Source: Billgrantia ethanolica (GTDB lineage Bacteria > Pseudomonadota > Gammaproteobacteria > Pseudomonadales > Halomonadaceae). From it: DNA of 64,000 bases. Shown here piece after piece: positions 43,559 to 51,512 of this stretch (position 1 is the stretch's first letter; each line of letters opens with the position of its first letter). The notes under the pieces are model-generated. The model ran no database searches, had not been told where the DNA came from, and saw nothing but the letters and a program-made list of their open reading frames with translations. The DNA lies in NCBI RefSeq assembly GCF_021404305.1, contig NZ_JABFTX010000002.1, positions 310,001 to 374,000 on the forward strand. Reading direction: 5' to 3'. A program made the translations under genes and the position numbers.

Positions 43559-43589
43559 CCACAAGGACAAAGACACAGGAGTAGAGCGC

Positions 43590-44264
43590 ATGATCACGAC
43601 CGACAAGACCGCCAAGGAGATCTTCTTCGAGGTAATGGCCAATCCACAGCGCGTGCCGTTCGGCTTCGGCAACAAGGCGGTGCTGATCAACGTCGACCCG
43701 CAGAAGGCCTACACCCGCACCGATCTCTACAACACCGCCTACGAGACCGACCCCAATCAGCTCGACTACGTGAACCAACTGGCACGCGGCTTCCGTAAGC
43801 TCGGCTGGCCGGTGGTGTGGACCCATGTCGCCTTTCTCGACTCCGCCGAGGATGCCGGCGTATGGGGCACGCGTACCGACACCCCGGATTCGTTGCAGAA
43901 CATCAAGTACGGCTCCGACCGCGCCGCCTTCGACGAGCGGGTCGAGATCGAGCAGGGCGATGTGGTCTATACCAAGCGTATGCCCTCGGCCTTCTTCGAG
44001 ACCCCGCTGCAGTCGCTGCTGGTGTGGCACCAGGTCGACACCGTGATCGTCACCGGCGGTTCCACCTCGGGCTGCATTCGCGCCACCGGGGTGGACAGCC
44101 TGTCGCGGGGCTATCGCACCATCGTGCCGATGGAGTGCGTGGCCGACAAGCACGAGAGCTACCACTACGCCAACCTCACCGACCTGCACCTGAAGTACGC
44201 CGACGTGATGAACGTGGCCGACGTGCTGGCCTGGCTCGAGGCGCGCGCGAGCGACAAGGCCTGA
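43590..44264 (+). CDS. Isochorismatase-fold amidase 1
   Basis: A 224-residue cysteine hydrolase of the isochorismatase superfamily, nearest in pattern to N-carbamoylsarcosine/maleamate-type amidases. The triad is present: Asp in VLINVDPQKAY, Lys in VVYTKRMPSAFFET, and Cys in VTGGSTSGCIRATGVDSLSRGY. It probably hydrolyses a terminal amide or carbamoyl group to ammonia and acid. AGGAG lies 9 bases upstream. It stands between the lyase and two deacetylase-fold hydrolases in one tight operon. Confidence 0.88.
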   Translation: MITTDKTAKEIFFEVMANPQRVPFGFGNKAVLINVDPQKAYTRTDLYNTAYETDPNQLDYVNQLARGFRKLGWPVVWTHVAFLDSAEDAGVWGTRTDTPDSLQNIKYGSDRAAFDERVEIEQGDVVYTKRMPSAFFETPLQSLLVWHQVDTVIVTGGSTSGCIRATGVDSLSRGYRTIVPMECVADKHESYHYANLTDLHLKYADVMNVADVLAWLEARASDKA

Positions 44265-44281
44265 GCGGCGAGGAGGCGGTG

Positions 44282-45232
44282 ATGAAAGAGACGCTGGATG
44301 CCTACGACTACTGGCCCTACGAGAACCGGCCCAAGATCGCCTGGCCGAACGGGGCGCGGGTGGCCTTCTGGGTGGCGCCCAACATCGAGTACTACGAGCT
44401 CGACCCGCCGGCCAACCCGCAGCGCAAGCCGTGGCCCACGCCGCACCCTTCGGTGCCGGGCTTCAGCATTCGCGACTACGGCAACCGGGTGGGACACGAG
44501 CGCCAGATGGCGCTGCTCGACAAGTACGGCATTCGTGGTTCGGTATCGCTGTCGGTGGCGCTGTGCGAGCACCATCCCGAGATCATCGAGATGTGCCGCG
44601 AGCGCGACTGGGAGTTCTTCAGCCACGGCATCTACAACACCCGCTACACCTACGGCCTGAGCGAGGAGCAGGAGCGGGAGATGATCCGCGACGGCATCGA
44701 GACGATCCATCGCCACACCGGGCAGAAATGCGCCGGCTACCTGGCGCCGGCACTGTCCCACTCGGAGCATACCCTCGACCTGTTCGCCGAGGTGGGCCAG
44801 GGGCTGTTCGGCGAGGAGGGCGGCATCTACACCTGCGATCTGTTCCACGACGACCAGCCCACGCCGATTCGGCTGCGCTCGGGGCGGCGCTTCATCTCCA
44901 TGCCCTACTCCCTGGAGATGAACGACACCATCGTCTACGCGGTGAACAAGGTGGAGCCGCGCCACTACCTGACCATGCTCAAGCGCCACTTCGACCGGCT
45001 CTACGCCGAGGGCGCCGAGTCGGGCACGGTGATGTGCATCCCCACCCACAACTACCAGATCAGCTGTCCGCACCGCATCAAGGCCTTCGAGGAGGCGCTG
45101 GAGTACATCACCGGCCACAGCGACGTGTGGGTCGCCACCGGCCGTGAGATCGCCCGGCACTATCTCGCCCACCACTACGACGACGCCCTGCGCGACATCG
45201 ATGCCAAGGCCGCCACGGCCGGGAGGAGCTGA
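44282..45232 (+). CDS. PuuE-like polysaccharide-deacetylase-fold hydrolase 1
   Basis: A 316-residue NodB-fold protein of the allantoinase-like (PuuE) branch, not a polysaccharide enzyme by context. VAFWVAPNIEYYELD replaces the D-D metal motif with N-x-E, and FFSHGIYNTRY keeps a single His instead of H-x3-H, so the usual zinc triad is incomplete, as in PuuE allantoinases that work without metal. Conserved RDYGNRVGHERQMALLDKYGIRGSVSL matches that branch. Likely an amide, ureide or imide ring hydrolase. GAGGAGG upstream, 17 bases after the amidase. Confidence 0.82.
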   Translation: MKETLDAYDYWPYENRPKIAWPNGARVAFWVAPNIEYYELDPPANPQRKPWPTPHPSVPGFSIRDYGNRVGHERQMALLDKYGIRGSVSLSVALCEHHPEIIEMCRERDWEFFSHGIYNTRYTYGLSEEQEREMIRDGIETIHRHTGQKCAGYLAPALSHSEHTLDLFAEVGQGLFGEEGGIYTCDLFHDDQPTPIRLRSGRRFISMPYSLEMNDTIVYAVNKVEPRHYLTMLKRHFDRLYAEGAESGTVMCIPTHNYQISCPHRIKAFEEALEYITGHSDVWVATGREIARHYLAHHYDDALRDIDAKAATAGRS

Positions 45233-45235
45233 GAG

Positions 45236-46171
45236 ATGTCTCTTGAACCGGAATACCTGCGCTACCCCTGGCGGCGCCACGGCTACGATCATGAGCGCTA
45301 CGCCTGGTCGATGCTGGGCGAGCGCCCGCCGCTCCAGTGGCCGGGTGGCAAGCCGCTGGCGGTGTGGATCAACGTCTCGCTGCAGTTCTACCCGCTCGAT
45401 CAGCGCGGCGTGCCGTTCAAGGTGCCCAACGGCATGACCATGCCCTATCCGGACCTGCGCCACTACTCGCTGCGCGACTACGGCAATCGGGTGGGTATCT
45501 ACCGCATCCTCGCCGCCTTCGAGCAGCGCGGCATTCGCCCCACCTGGGCGATCAACGCCCAGCTCGCCGAGCAGCAGCCCTACCTGTTGAATCGCTTGAA
45601 AGCCTACGGCGGCGAGTTCCTGTGCCACGGCTGGAACATGGATCACCTGCACTACGGTGGCCAGGAGCGCGACGAGGAGGCTGAGATCGTGCGCCGCTCG
45701 GTGACGACGCTGCGCGAGCTGACCGGGCAACCCGTTCGCGGCTGGTTGAGTCCGGCCAAGCACCAGAGCTGGAACACCCCGGAGCTGCTGGCCGAGAACG
45801 GCATCGAGTACTGCGCCGACTGGGTCAACGACGATCTGCCCTACGCCTTCGCCACCGAGCGGGGCGAGCTGACCATGCTGCCGCTCTCCACCGAGATCGA
45901 GGACCAGTTCGTGATGTGCCAGAACCTGCACTCGGAGGACAGCTGGGCGACCCAGGTGACGGACGCCTTCGACTTCCTGCTGCAGGAGGGGCGGGAGCAG
46001 GGCGGACGGCTGCTGGCACTCAACCTTCACCCCTGGCTCGTCGGCCAGCCGCATCGCATCGGCTGCCTGGAGGCGGTGCTTGACCATATCGCCGGCCATG
46101 CCGAGGTGTGGCAGGCACCGGCGGGCAAGATTCTCGATGCCTACCGGGCCCAGGCCGGCGGCAACCACTGA
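45236..46171 (+). CDS. PuuE-like polysaccharide-deacetylase-fold hydrolase 2
   Basis: A 311-residue paralogue of the preceding protein, 3 bases downstream. It shares SLRDYGNRVGIYRILAAFEQRGIRPTWAINAQLAEQ and has FLCHGWNMDHLHY, close to the C-H-G-W/Y motif of PuuE, while the metal D-D and H-x3-H patterns are lacking. The two may form a hetero-oligomer or act on successive intermediates; identity between them is modest. No signal peptide, so cytoplasmic. Confidence 0.82.
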   Translation: MSLEPEYLRYPWRRHGYDHERYAWSMLGERPPLQWPGGKPLAVWINVSLQFYPLDQRGVPFKVPNGMTMPYPDLRHYSLRDYGNRVGIYRILAAFEQRGIRPTWAINAQLAEQQPYLLNRLKAYGGEFLCHGWNMDHLHYGGQERDEEAEIVRRSVTTLRELTGQPVRGWLSPAKHQSWNTPELLAENGIEYCADWVNDDLPYAFATERGELTMLPLSTEIEDQFVMCQNLHSEDSWATQVTDAFDFLLQEGREQGGRLLALNLHPWLVGQPHRIGCLEAVLDHIAGHAEVWQAPAGKILDAYRAQAGGNH

Positions 46172-46182
46172 GGAGAAACGTC

Positions 46183-47595
46183 ATGCCTATCGTCGCCTTT
46201 GGCAGCGGAGAAGCGTTCGAGGCGCACGTGCCGCTGGTGATCGTCGGGGCGGGCGCCTGCGGGCTGGTGGCGGCGCTGGCCGCCAAGGAGTACGGCATGG
46301 ATTCGGTGGTGCTGGAGCGCGATGCCTTGCCGCGGGGCAGCACCTCCATGTCCCAGGGGTTCATCCCGGCGGCGGGCACGCGCTTTCAGGAGCGGCGCGG
46401 GGTGACGGACACCCCGGCGCTGATGGCCGAGGACATCCAGCGCAAGAACGGCCACCAGGCGGATCCGGCCATCGTGCGTGCGCTGACCGAGGCCTCGGCC
46501 GGGGTGGTCGAGTGGCTGGCCGACGCCCATGGCGTACCCTTCGACCTAGTGGAGGGCTTCCTCTATCCCGGGCATAGCCGAATGCGCATGCACGCCACCC
46601 CACGGCGCACCGGGGAGGAGCTGATGGGCAGCCTGCTCAACGCCGTGGAGGTGGCGGGCATCGACCTGCTCACCGAGGCCCGCGTGGTCGACCTGCATGT
46701 GGACGATGGCGGCCGGGTGCAGGGCGTGACCCTCGAACGCCCCGACGGCAGCCGCGAAGCCATCGGTTGCGATGCCTTGATCCTTGCCTGCAACGGCTAT
46801 GGCGGCAATCCCGAACTGGTGGCGCGCCATCTGCCAGCACTGAAGGATGCGCTCTACTTCGGCCACGAGGGCAATCAGGGCGACGCCCTGCTGTGGGGTG
46901 AGGCGATGGGCGCGAGCCTCAAGGACCTTGGCGCCTGCCAGGGCCACGGTTCGCTGGCGATGCCGCATCAGACCCTGATCACCTGGGCGGTGATGATGCG
47001 CGGCGGGGTGCAGCTCAACCGCGAGGGTCGGCGCTTCTCCAACGAGCACGGCGGCTACTCGGAGCAGGCGGCCAAGGTGCTGGCCCAGCCGGGCGGCATG
47101 GCCTGGAACCTGTTCGACCGGCGTATCCATCAGGCGGCGCTGGAGTTCGAGGACTACCGCAACGCCCATATCGCCGGGGCGGTACGCACCTTCGATAGCC
47201 TGGAGGCCATGGCGGCGGGGCTGGAGCTGCCGCTTGAGGCGCTGCGCGAGACCTTCGCCGAGATGCAAGCCCTGGCCGAAAGCGGCAGAGCCGATGCCTT
47301 CGGCCGCACCTTCAGCAGCGAGGATCTGCTGACGGCGCCCTATCACGCGATCAAGGTCACCGGTGCGCTGTTCCACACCCAGGGCGGGCTCGAGGTGAAC
47401 ACCCAGGCGCGGGTGATGCGCCAGGATGGCGGCGCCTTCGTCAATCTGTTCGCCGCCGGTGGTGCGGCGCGCGGGGTGTCCGGCTCGGGCGACAGCGGTT
47501 ATCTCTCCGGCAACGGCCTGCTCAGCGCCGTGGTGCTGGGCGCCATCGCCGGGCGCGAGGCCGCCCGTCAGCTCAGCTGCGACTCGGCCGCGTAA
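46183..47595 (+). CDS. FAD-dependent oxidoreductase of the fumarate reductase/ketosteroid dehydrogenase type
   Basis: A 470-residue flavoprotein. V-G-A-G-A-C-G-L (residues 21-28) with the VVLERD acidic end is the FAD-binding fold; TSMSQGFIPAAGTRFQ, FHTQGGLEVNTQARVM and RGVSGSGDSGYLSGNGLLSAVVLGAIAG are hallmarks of flavocytochrome-c-type fumarate reductases and relatives. It would reduce or form a C=C double bond next to a carboxylate or carbonyl. The ATG at 46183 has GAGGAG 8 bases upstream. Last gene of the plus-strand operon. No signal peptide or haem site, so it is a soluble cytoplasmic enzyme needing an external electron partner. Confidence 0.88.
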   Translation: MPIVAFGSGEAFEAHVPLVIVGAGACGLVAALAAKEYGMDSVVLERDALPRGSTSMSQGFIPAAGTRFQERRGVTDTPALMAEDIQRKNGHQADPAIVRALTEASAGVVEWLADAHGVPFDLVEGFLYPGHSRMRMHATPRRTGEELMGSLLNAVEVAGIDLLTEARVVDLHVDDGGRVQGVTLERPDGSREAIGCDALILACNGYGGNPELVARHLPALKDALYFGHEGNQGDALLWGEAMGASLKDLGACQGHGSLAMPHQTLITWAVMMRGGVQLNREGRRFSNEHGGYSEQAAKVLAQPGGMAWNLFDRRIHQAALEFEDYRNAHIAGAVRTFDSLEAMAAGLELPLEALRETFAEMQALAESGRADAFGRTFSSEDLLTAPYHAIKVTGALFHTQGGLEVNTQARVMRQDGGAFVNLFAAGGAARGVSGSGDSGYLSGNGLLSAVVLGAIAGREAARQLSCDSAA

Positions 47596-47607
47596 ACCTC
47601 GCCTGTG

Positions 47608-47670
47608 TTACTGCGAGGCGTCGGGCAGCGTCAGCTCCCGCGCCTCTTCCCTCAGCAGCACATAGTTTAG
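47608..47670 (-). pseudogene. C-terminal remnant of a LysR-family gene
   Basis: Reading down to the TAA at 47610-47608, the last codons give N-Y-V-L-L-R-E-E-A-R-E-L-T-L-P-D-A-S-Q. The intact LysR protein at 59571-60503 ends N-R-A-L-L-M-G-E-A-R-E-L-T-L-P. No start, HTH or sensor domain remains; homology stops just before the dioxygenase stop codon. It marks the left edge of a ~12-kb block whose right edge is the intact LysR gene. Confidence 0.65.
47624..47646. repeat. 23-bp direct repeat, left copy
   Basis: GGCAGCGTCAGCTCCCGCGC plus CTC, identical to 59575-59597 and in the same orientation. Both copies are LysR 3'-end coding sequence (…EARELTLP on the minus strand). Together they bracket the accessory block 47647-59574. 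Confidence 0.75.
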
Positions 47671-47678
47671 TGCGCCCT

Positions 47679-48767
47679 TCAGCCACTGAAGACGTTGTGC
47701 ATCTCGTGGTAGCGCGCCTGGCGACGTTCGTAGGCGAGGAAGTCGTCGGTGATATGCTTGCCTCGGTTGCCGCCTCGAACGGCACCGGCGCGAATGTCCT
47801 TGAAGGCCGCTTTCCAACTCTCTGGAAGCGGCTGAGAGCCAGGTATGCTCATCCACAGGCGCAGCAGGTGACGTTTGCGTGCTTCGTCCTCGTGGTCCTC
47901 GAAGTCGGTGCGTGAGTGCACCACAGTGAAGTTGTTAAGCAACTGAATATCGCCTTTCTCGATATTCATGGAAAAGCAGTACCTGGGGTCCTTGAGCTTC
48001 TCATCCAGCCAGTCGAGGGCCTCGATCTGGTCCTGGTCCAGGCGTGGCACATCGTCGAAATATTCCTGCGCTGCGGTGATGTTCTTGCGGTTGGTACGAA
48101 ATGCCGGGTAACCCTGGGCTTCACCAAACAGCGGACAGGGATAGACGTTGGGCTCGTCATCCGACCCAGCGCCCTGCAGGCTGAAATAAAACGGCTTGCG
48201 CAAGGCGGCCTCCAGATCTGGTCGTGTTCTCTTGAGCTCCTCGTGGATCGCCAGCGAGCTGGTGATCAAGCTGGTACCGCCGGCCTTGGCGGGATGAATG
48301 CACAGCAGTGACACCACGTCGCAGAAGTCGACATGAAAATCCAGGCCTGCATTGGTGTTGTAGCCGCGCCCGCCGTTGACCTTGTATTGGCCTCCAGTGT
48401 CCTTGACCGAAGTCATGATGTCGCTGTGCTTATTCTGTGTCCTGGCCACGCCGACATGCAAGCCAAGACCCCAGTAAAGGGTCTTTATCTCTTCGACGCT
48501 GTATCGTTCGACGGGAAGGCCCTTGATCAGGCAAAATCCCCAATCTTTCTGAGTGCTGGCGTAGGCAGAGGTCATTTCTTCGAGTGCAGTATTGCCAAGC
48601 GGAAAGTCGTCGGGAGTTAGTGCGATCAGGGATTTCCTCGTGGCGATGGCATAGCGAAGGGCGCAGTCGATATCGTCGATGGCCGCTTGTGAAAGATGGC
48701 GAATCCAGCTGGTATCGCTTTCGACATTCTGGCTGAGCCAAGGGCGGAACTTTGTAAGATTGCTCAC
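47679..48767 (-). CDS. TauD/TfdA-family Fe(II)/2-oxoglutarate dioxygenase
   Basis: A 362-residue non-haem iron dioxygenase. The facial triad is visible as H-V-D in LDFHVDFCDVVSLLCIH and the distal His in FTVVHSRTDFED, with the 2-oxoglutarate Arg in RHLLRLWM. It would hydroxylate or cleave an unactivated C-H bond of a small carboxylated or sulfonated substrate. GTG start at 48767 with GAGAA upstream. Base composition is visibly less GC-rich than the enzymes to its left, in keeping with a transferred block. It stands alone between a terminator upstream and a LysR remnant downstream. Confidence 0.88.
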   Translation of the reverse strand: MSNLTKFRPWLSQNVESDTSWIRHLSQAAIDDIDCALRYAIATRKSLIALTPDDFPLGNTALEEMTSAYASTQKDWGFCLIKGLPVERYSVEEIKTLYWGLGLHVGVARTQNKHSDIMTSVKDTGGQYKVNGGRGYNTNAGLDFHVDFCDVVSLLCIHPAKAGGTSLITSSLAIHEELKRTRPDLEAALRKPFYFSLQGAGSDDEPNVYPCPLFGEAQGYPAFRTNRKNITAAQEYFDDVPRLDQDQIEALDWLDEKLKDPRYCFSMNIEKGDIQLLNNFTVVHSRTDFEDHEDEARKRHLLRLWMSIPGSQPLPESWKAAFKDIRAGAVRGGNRGKHITDDFLAYERRQARYHEMHNVFSG

Positions 48768-48871
48768 GGTATATTCTCACTTTTTGTCTTCGGTGGCTTC
48801 CAGATTATCAACGTGAATAACTTGATGGAAACGATATATATGAAAGGTTGGCTAAAGAAAAAATGGTGAAA

Positions 48872-48896
48872 AAGCCAGTGGTTATCCTACTGGCTT
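48872..48896 (-). terminator. Terminator of the lyase/TAXI/amidase operon
   Basis: On the minus strand AAGCCAGT-N9-ACTGGCTT is followed at once by TTTC and then a run of six T. It lies 20 bases beyond the isochorismatase-fold gene and insulates the dioxygenase gene, whose promoter must fall in 48768-48870. Confidence 0.7.
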
Positions 48897-48916
48897 AATG
48901 CAGAAAGGAGATGGGT

Positions 48917-49573
48917 TCAGTGCCGGTTATTCTTCAGGGTATCGAGAATTCGTCTTGAGGAAGCGACAAGAAAGCGCTCTTTCATCAGGGCCAGCGAAGC
49001 ATCATGAAACTGCACATTGCTGCTGGCCACGGCGTCTTCGGCCACGACAGTGTAATAGTCGTGATGCGCGCTGCTGCGCACGGTGGATTCTACACACCCT
49101 TCGGTATTGGCGCCGACCACCACGGTGGTGTCGATACCATTTGCCTTGAGCAGCATGTCGAGGCTGGTGCCCAGGAAGGCGTCTGGTCGCAGTTTTTCGA
49201 CGATGGGATCCTGCTCGCGAGGCGTGATGCCATCGCAGAAGTCGGCACCCCATGAGCCTTTCAGGGTATAGCTCGGACTCTTGCCGTCACGCACCTTGAG
49301 CCGCAGCCAGGCAGGGCTATCGCCGCGGCCGTCGGGAAGCGTGATCTGGCGCACGAAAATCGTGAACAGGTCCAAGGCCTGCCACTCGGCTATCAGCTGG
49401 CGCATGTTGGGAAGGTGCGCCTGAGCCAGGGCCATGTCTCGACCAGCGCCGGCGAAGACGCCTTCCTCGTCGAAGAAGTCGTTCTGTATATCGATGACCA
49501 GCAGCGCCGTCGATGCGGGAAGGAGTATCTCCTCCAGGCTCTGGCGTACGGTCTTCCCGTGCAGCGTGATCAT
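48917..49573 (-). CDS. Isochorismatase-fold amidase 2
   Basis: A 218-residue cysteine hydrolase. The triad is intact: Asp in LLVIDIQNDFF, Lys in IVEKLRPDAFLGTSL and Cys in VVVGANTEGCVESTVRSSAHHDY. It likely cleaves an amide or carbamoyl bond. Its ATG overlaps the TRAP permease stop as ATGA, so it is coupled to the transporter and its substrate is probably the imported compound or a close derivative. Last gene before the terminator at 48872. Confidence 0.88.
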   Translation of the reverse strand: MITLHGKTVRQSLEEILLPASTALLVIDIQNDFFDEEGVFAGAGRDMALAQAHLPNMRQLIAEWQALDLFTIFVRQITLPDGRGDSPAWLRLKVRDGKSPSYTLKGSWGADFCDGITPREQDPIVEKLRPDAFLGTSLDMLLKANGIDTTVVVGANTEGCVESTVRSSAHHDYYTVVAEDAVASSNVQFHDASLALMKERFLVASSRRILDTLKNNRH

Positions 49574-51510
49574 GAGGTCTCCTCGCCAAGGGGGTAGGCG
49601 GCCTTGCCGCGCAACAAGTGAAGGGTCAGCCCTAGCAGCAACAGGGTCCCGCCGGCCAGCGGCAGGGCTAGCCCGGGTGCGATGAGGCCGAACGCGGCCA
49701 GCGAGAACAGCAGACGTTCCCAGTACGCCAGCGGATAGAACAGATAGCCCGACATGGCCGCACCGACCAACGTCACCCCGATCAGCCCGGTGATCGCATA
49801 GGCGGCGATGGTCAGGCCGTCACCGATCATCAATATCTCGGGGTGAAAGACGAACACGAACGGAATGATGAACGCCACCAACGAGAGTCGGATGGCGGTG
49901 ATGCTGGTGGGCAGCCAGTTGGCCTTCGCCATACTGGCGCTGATGAAAACCGTGGCGCACAGCGGGGGGGTTAGGCCGGCAATGATGCTGAAGTAGAAAA
50001 TGAACATGTGGGCGGCTATGGGTTCGACACCGAGCCGCACCAGTGCCGGAGCCACAACGGCGGCGGCCAGCATGTAGGCGGCGGCGGTGGGTAGCCCGGT
50101 GCCCAGCAGCATGGCGACGATCATGGCCAGCAGCAGCGAGATGAACAGGTGATTCTCGCCCAGGCCGATTATGGCGGAGGTGAAGGTCACCCCCATGCCG
50201 GTGGTCGAGATCATGGCCAGCAGGATCTGTGCGCCGGCAATCAGCACGGCGATGGCGACCAGGCCGATGCCGGCATCAATACATCCTTCACGCAGGCTGT
50301 TCAGGCGTGCCTTGAGGTCCGGCCAACTGCGCGTGCCGAGCAGGAACAGCGCGACGAGAATGGCGGTGGCGGTGAAGGCCGCCATGGCCGGAGAGTAGCC
50401 GCGCACGAGTAGGGTGATGAGGGTCCCCAGCGAGAGAAACACCGGCCCGGCTCGGCGCAGGGTGAGTACCTCCCTGGCGCGCGGTAGCTGGTCACGGGTC
50501 ATCGGCTTGTAGCCGAGGCGCTTGGATTCGAAATGGATGCCGGCCAGGCAGCCAACGAAGTAGAGCACCGCCGGGATGATGGCGGCAATCATGATGGTGA
50601 TGTACGAGATGCCGATCAGCTCGGCCATGATGAAGGCCCCTGCCCCCATGATAGGCGGCATGATCTGCCCACCGGTCGAGGCAACCGACTCGACGGCACC
50701 GGCAAAAGTGGGCCGGTAGCCGAGCTTCTTCATCAGCGGGATAGTGAAGGCGCCGGTCGTGGCCACGTTGGCGGCAGCAGAGCCAGAGACGCTGCCGAAC
50801 ATGGCGCTGGAAATTGTCGCTACCTTGGCACCGCCGCCGGTGGTTCGGCCGCCGATCACCATGGCGAGGTCCATGAAGGTCTGGCCGCCGCCGGTACGCA
50901 GCAGGACCGCGCCAAAGATCACGAACATGGCGATGACCGTGGCCGAGATGCCGGTCACCATGCCAAACAGCCCACGAGTAGAGAGATACAGCACCTCAGC
51001 GGCGAAGCGCGCATCGAGGCCACCATGGGCCAGGGGGCCGGGCAGGTTGGGGCCCGCCAGAGCATAGGTCAGACCGGCGACACCCAGTGCGGGAATGGTC
51101 CAGCCGATCACCCGCCGACATCCCTCGAGTACCAGCAGGGTGGCGACGATCGCAAAGATGAAGTCCAGTTGGCTCATCCTGAAGGTGAAACCCATGATGC
51201 GGTCGTAGCTCAGGATCAAGTGCCCGATGACGGTCACGGTGCCAAGAATGAAGGCGATGTCGATGAGGCCCAGAGGGCTGTCGCGAGCATTGCCGCGTCG
51301 CATGTCATAGAGGCAGAACGCCAGAATCAGGGTGCCGCCGACGTGCAGCGAGCGCTGTATCAAGTCGGGAAAGGAGCCGAAGGCACCGGTATAGAGATGA
51401 AACAGCACCATGGTGGTGCTGAGTACTGCAATCAGGTGTCCGCGGAACCGCGTCATGGGCGAGCGTACGGCGCCCTCCTCGGGCGCCGACACGGTGGGTT
51501 GTGTGGCCAC
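49570..51510 (-). CDS. TRAP transporter fused permease (4TM/12TM, TAXI type) 2
   Basis: A 646-residue DctQ-DctM fusion in the inner membrane, homologous to the permease at 14548-16509: RTGGGQTFMDLAMVIGGRTTGGGAKVATI, GSVSGSAAANVATTGAFTIPLMKKLGY and GGQIMPPIMGAGAFIMAEL. I place the start at the GTG 51510, 7 bases after AGGAGG; a TTG at 51516 overlaps the receptor stop but sits too close to that signal. It works with the TAXI receptor encoded just upstream. Confidence 0.92.
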   Translation of the reverse strand: MATQPTVSAPEEGAVRSPMTRFRGHLIAVLSTTMVLFHLYTGAFGSFPDLIQRSLHVGGTLILAFCLYDMRRGNARDSPLGLIDIAFILGTVTVIGHLILSYDRIMGFTFRMSQLDFIFAIVATLLVLEGCRRVIGWTIPALGVAGLTYALAGPNLPGPLAHGGLDARFAAEVLYLSTRGLFGMVTGISATVIAMFVIFGAVLLRTGGGQTFMDLAMVIGGRTTGGGAKVATISSAMFGSVSGSAAANVATTGAFTIPLMKKLGYRPTFAGAVESVASTGGQIMPPIMGAGAFIMAELIGISYITIMIAAIIPAVLYFVGCLAGIHFESKRLGYKPMTRDQLPRAREVLTLRRAGPVFLSLGTLITLLVRGYSPAMAAFTATAILVALFLLGTRSWPDLKARLNSLREGCIDAGIGLVAIAVLIAGAQILLAMISTTGMGVTFTSAIIGLGENHLFISLLLAMIVAMLLGTGLPTAAAYMLAAAVVAPALVRLGVEPIAAHMFIFYFSIIAGLTPPLCATVFISASMAKANWLPTSITAIRLSLVAFIIPFVFVFHPEILMIGDGLTIAAYAITGLIGVTLVGAAMSGYLFYPLAYWERLLFSLAAFGLIAPGLALPLAGGTLLLLGLTLHLLRGKAAYPLGEETS

Positions 51511-51512
51511 GT

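Noticed and set aside
44165-46168. A 667-codon minus-strand frame opposite the two PuuE-like genes
   Set aside because: Same reason: no motif, wrong residue composition, and complete overlap with well-supported genes that have good ribosome binding sites.
44282-46171. Chitooligosaccharide or peptidoglycan deacetylases
   Set aside because: The metal-binding D-D and H-x3-H motifs are missing, there is no signal peptide, and the neighbours are amide and carboxylate enzymes.
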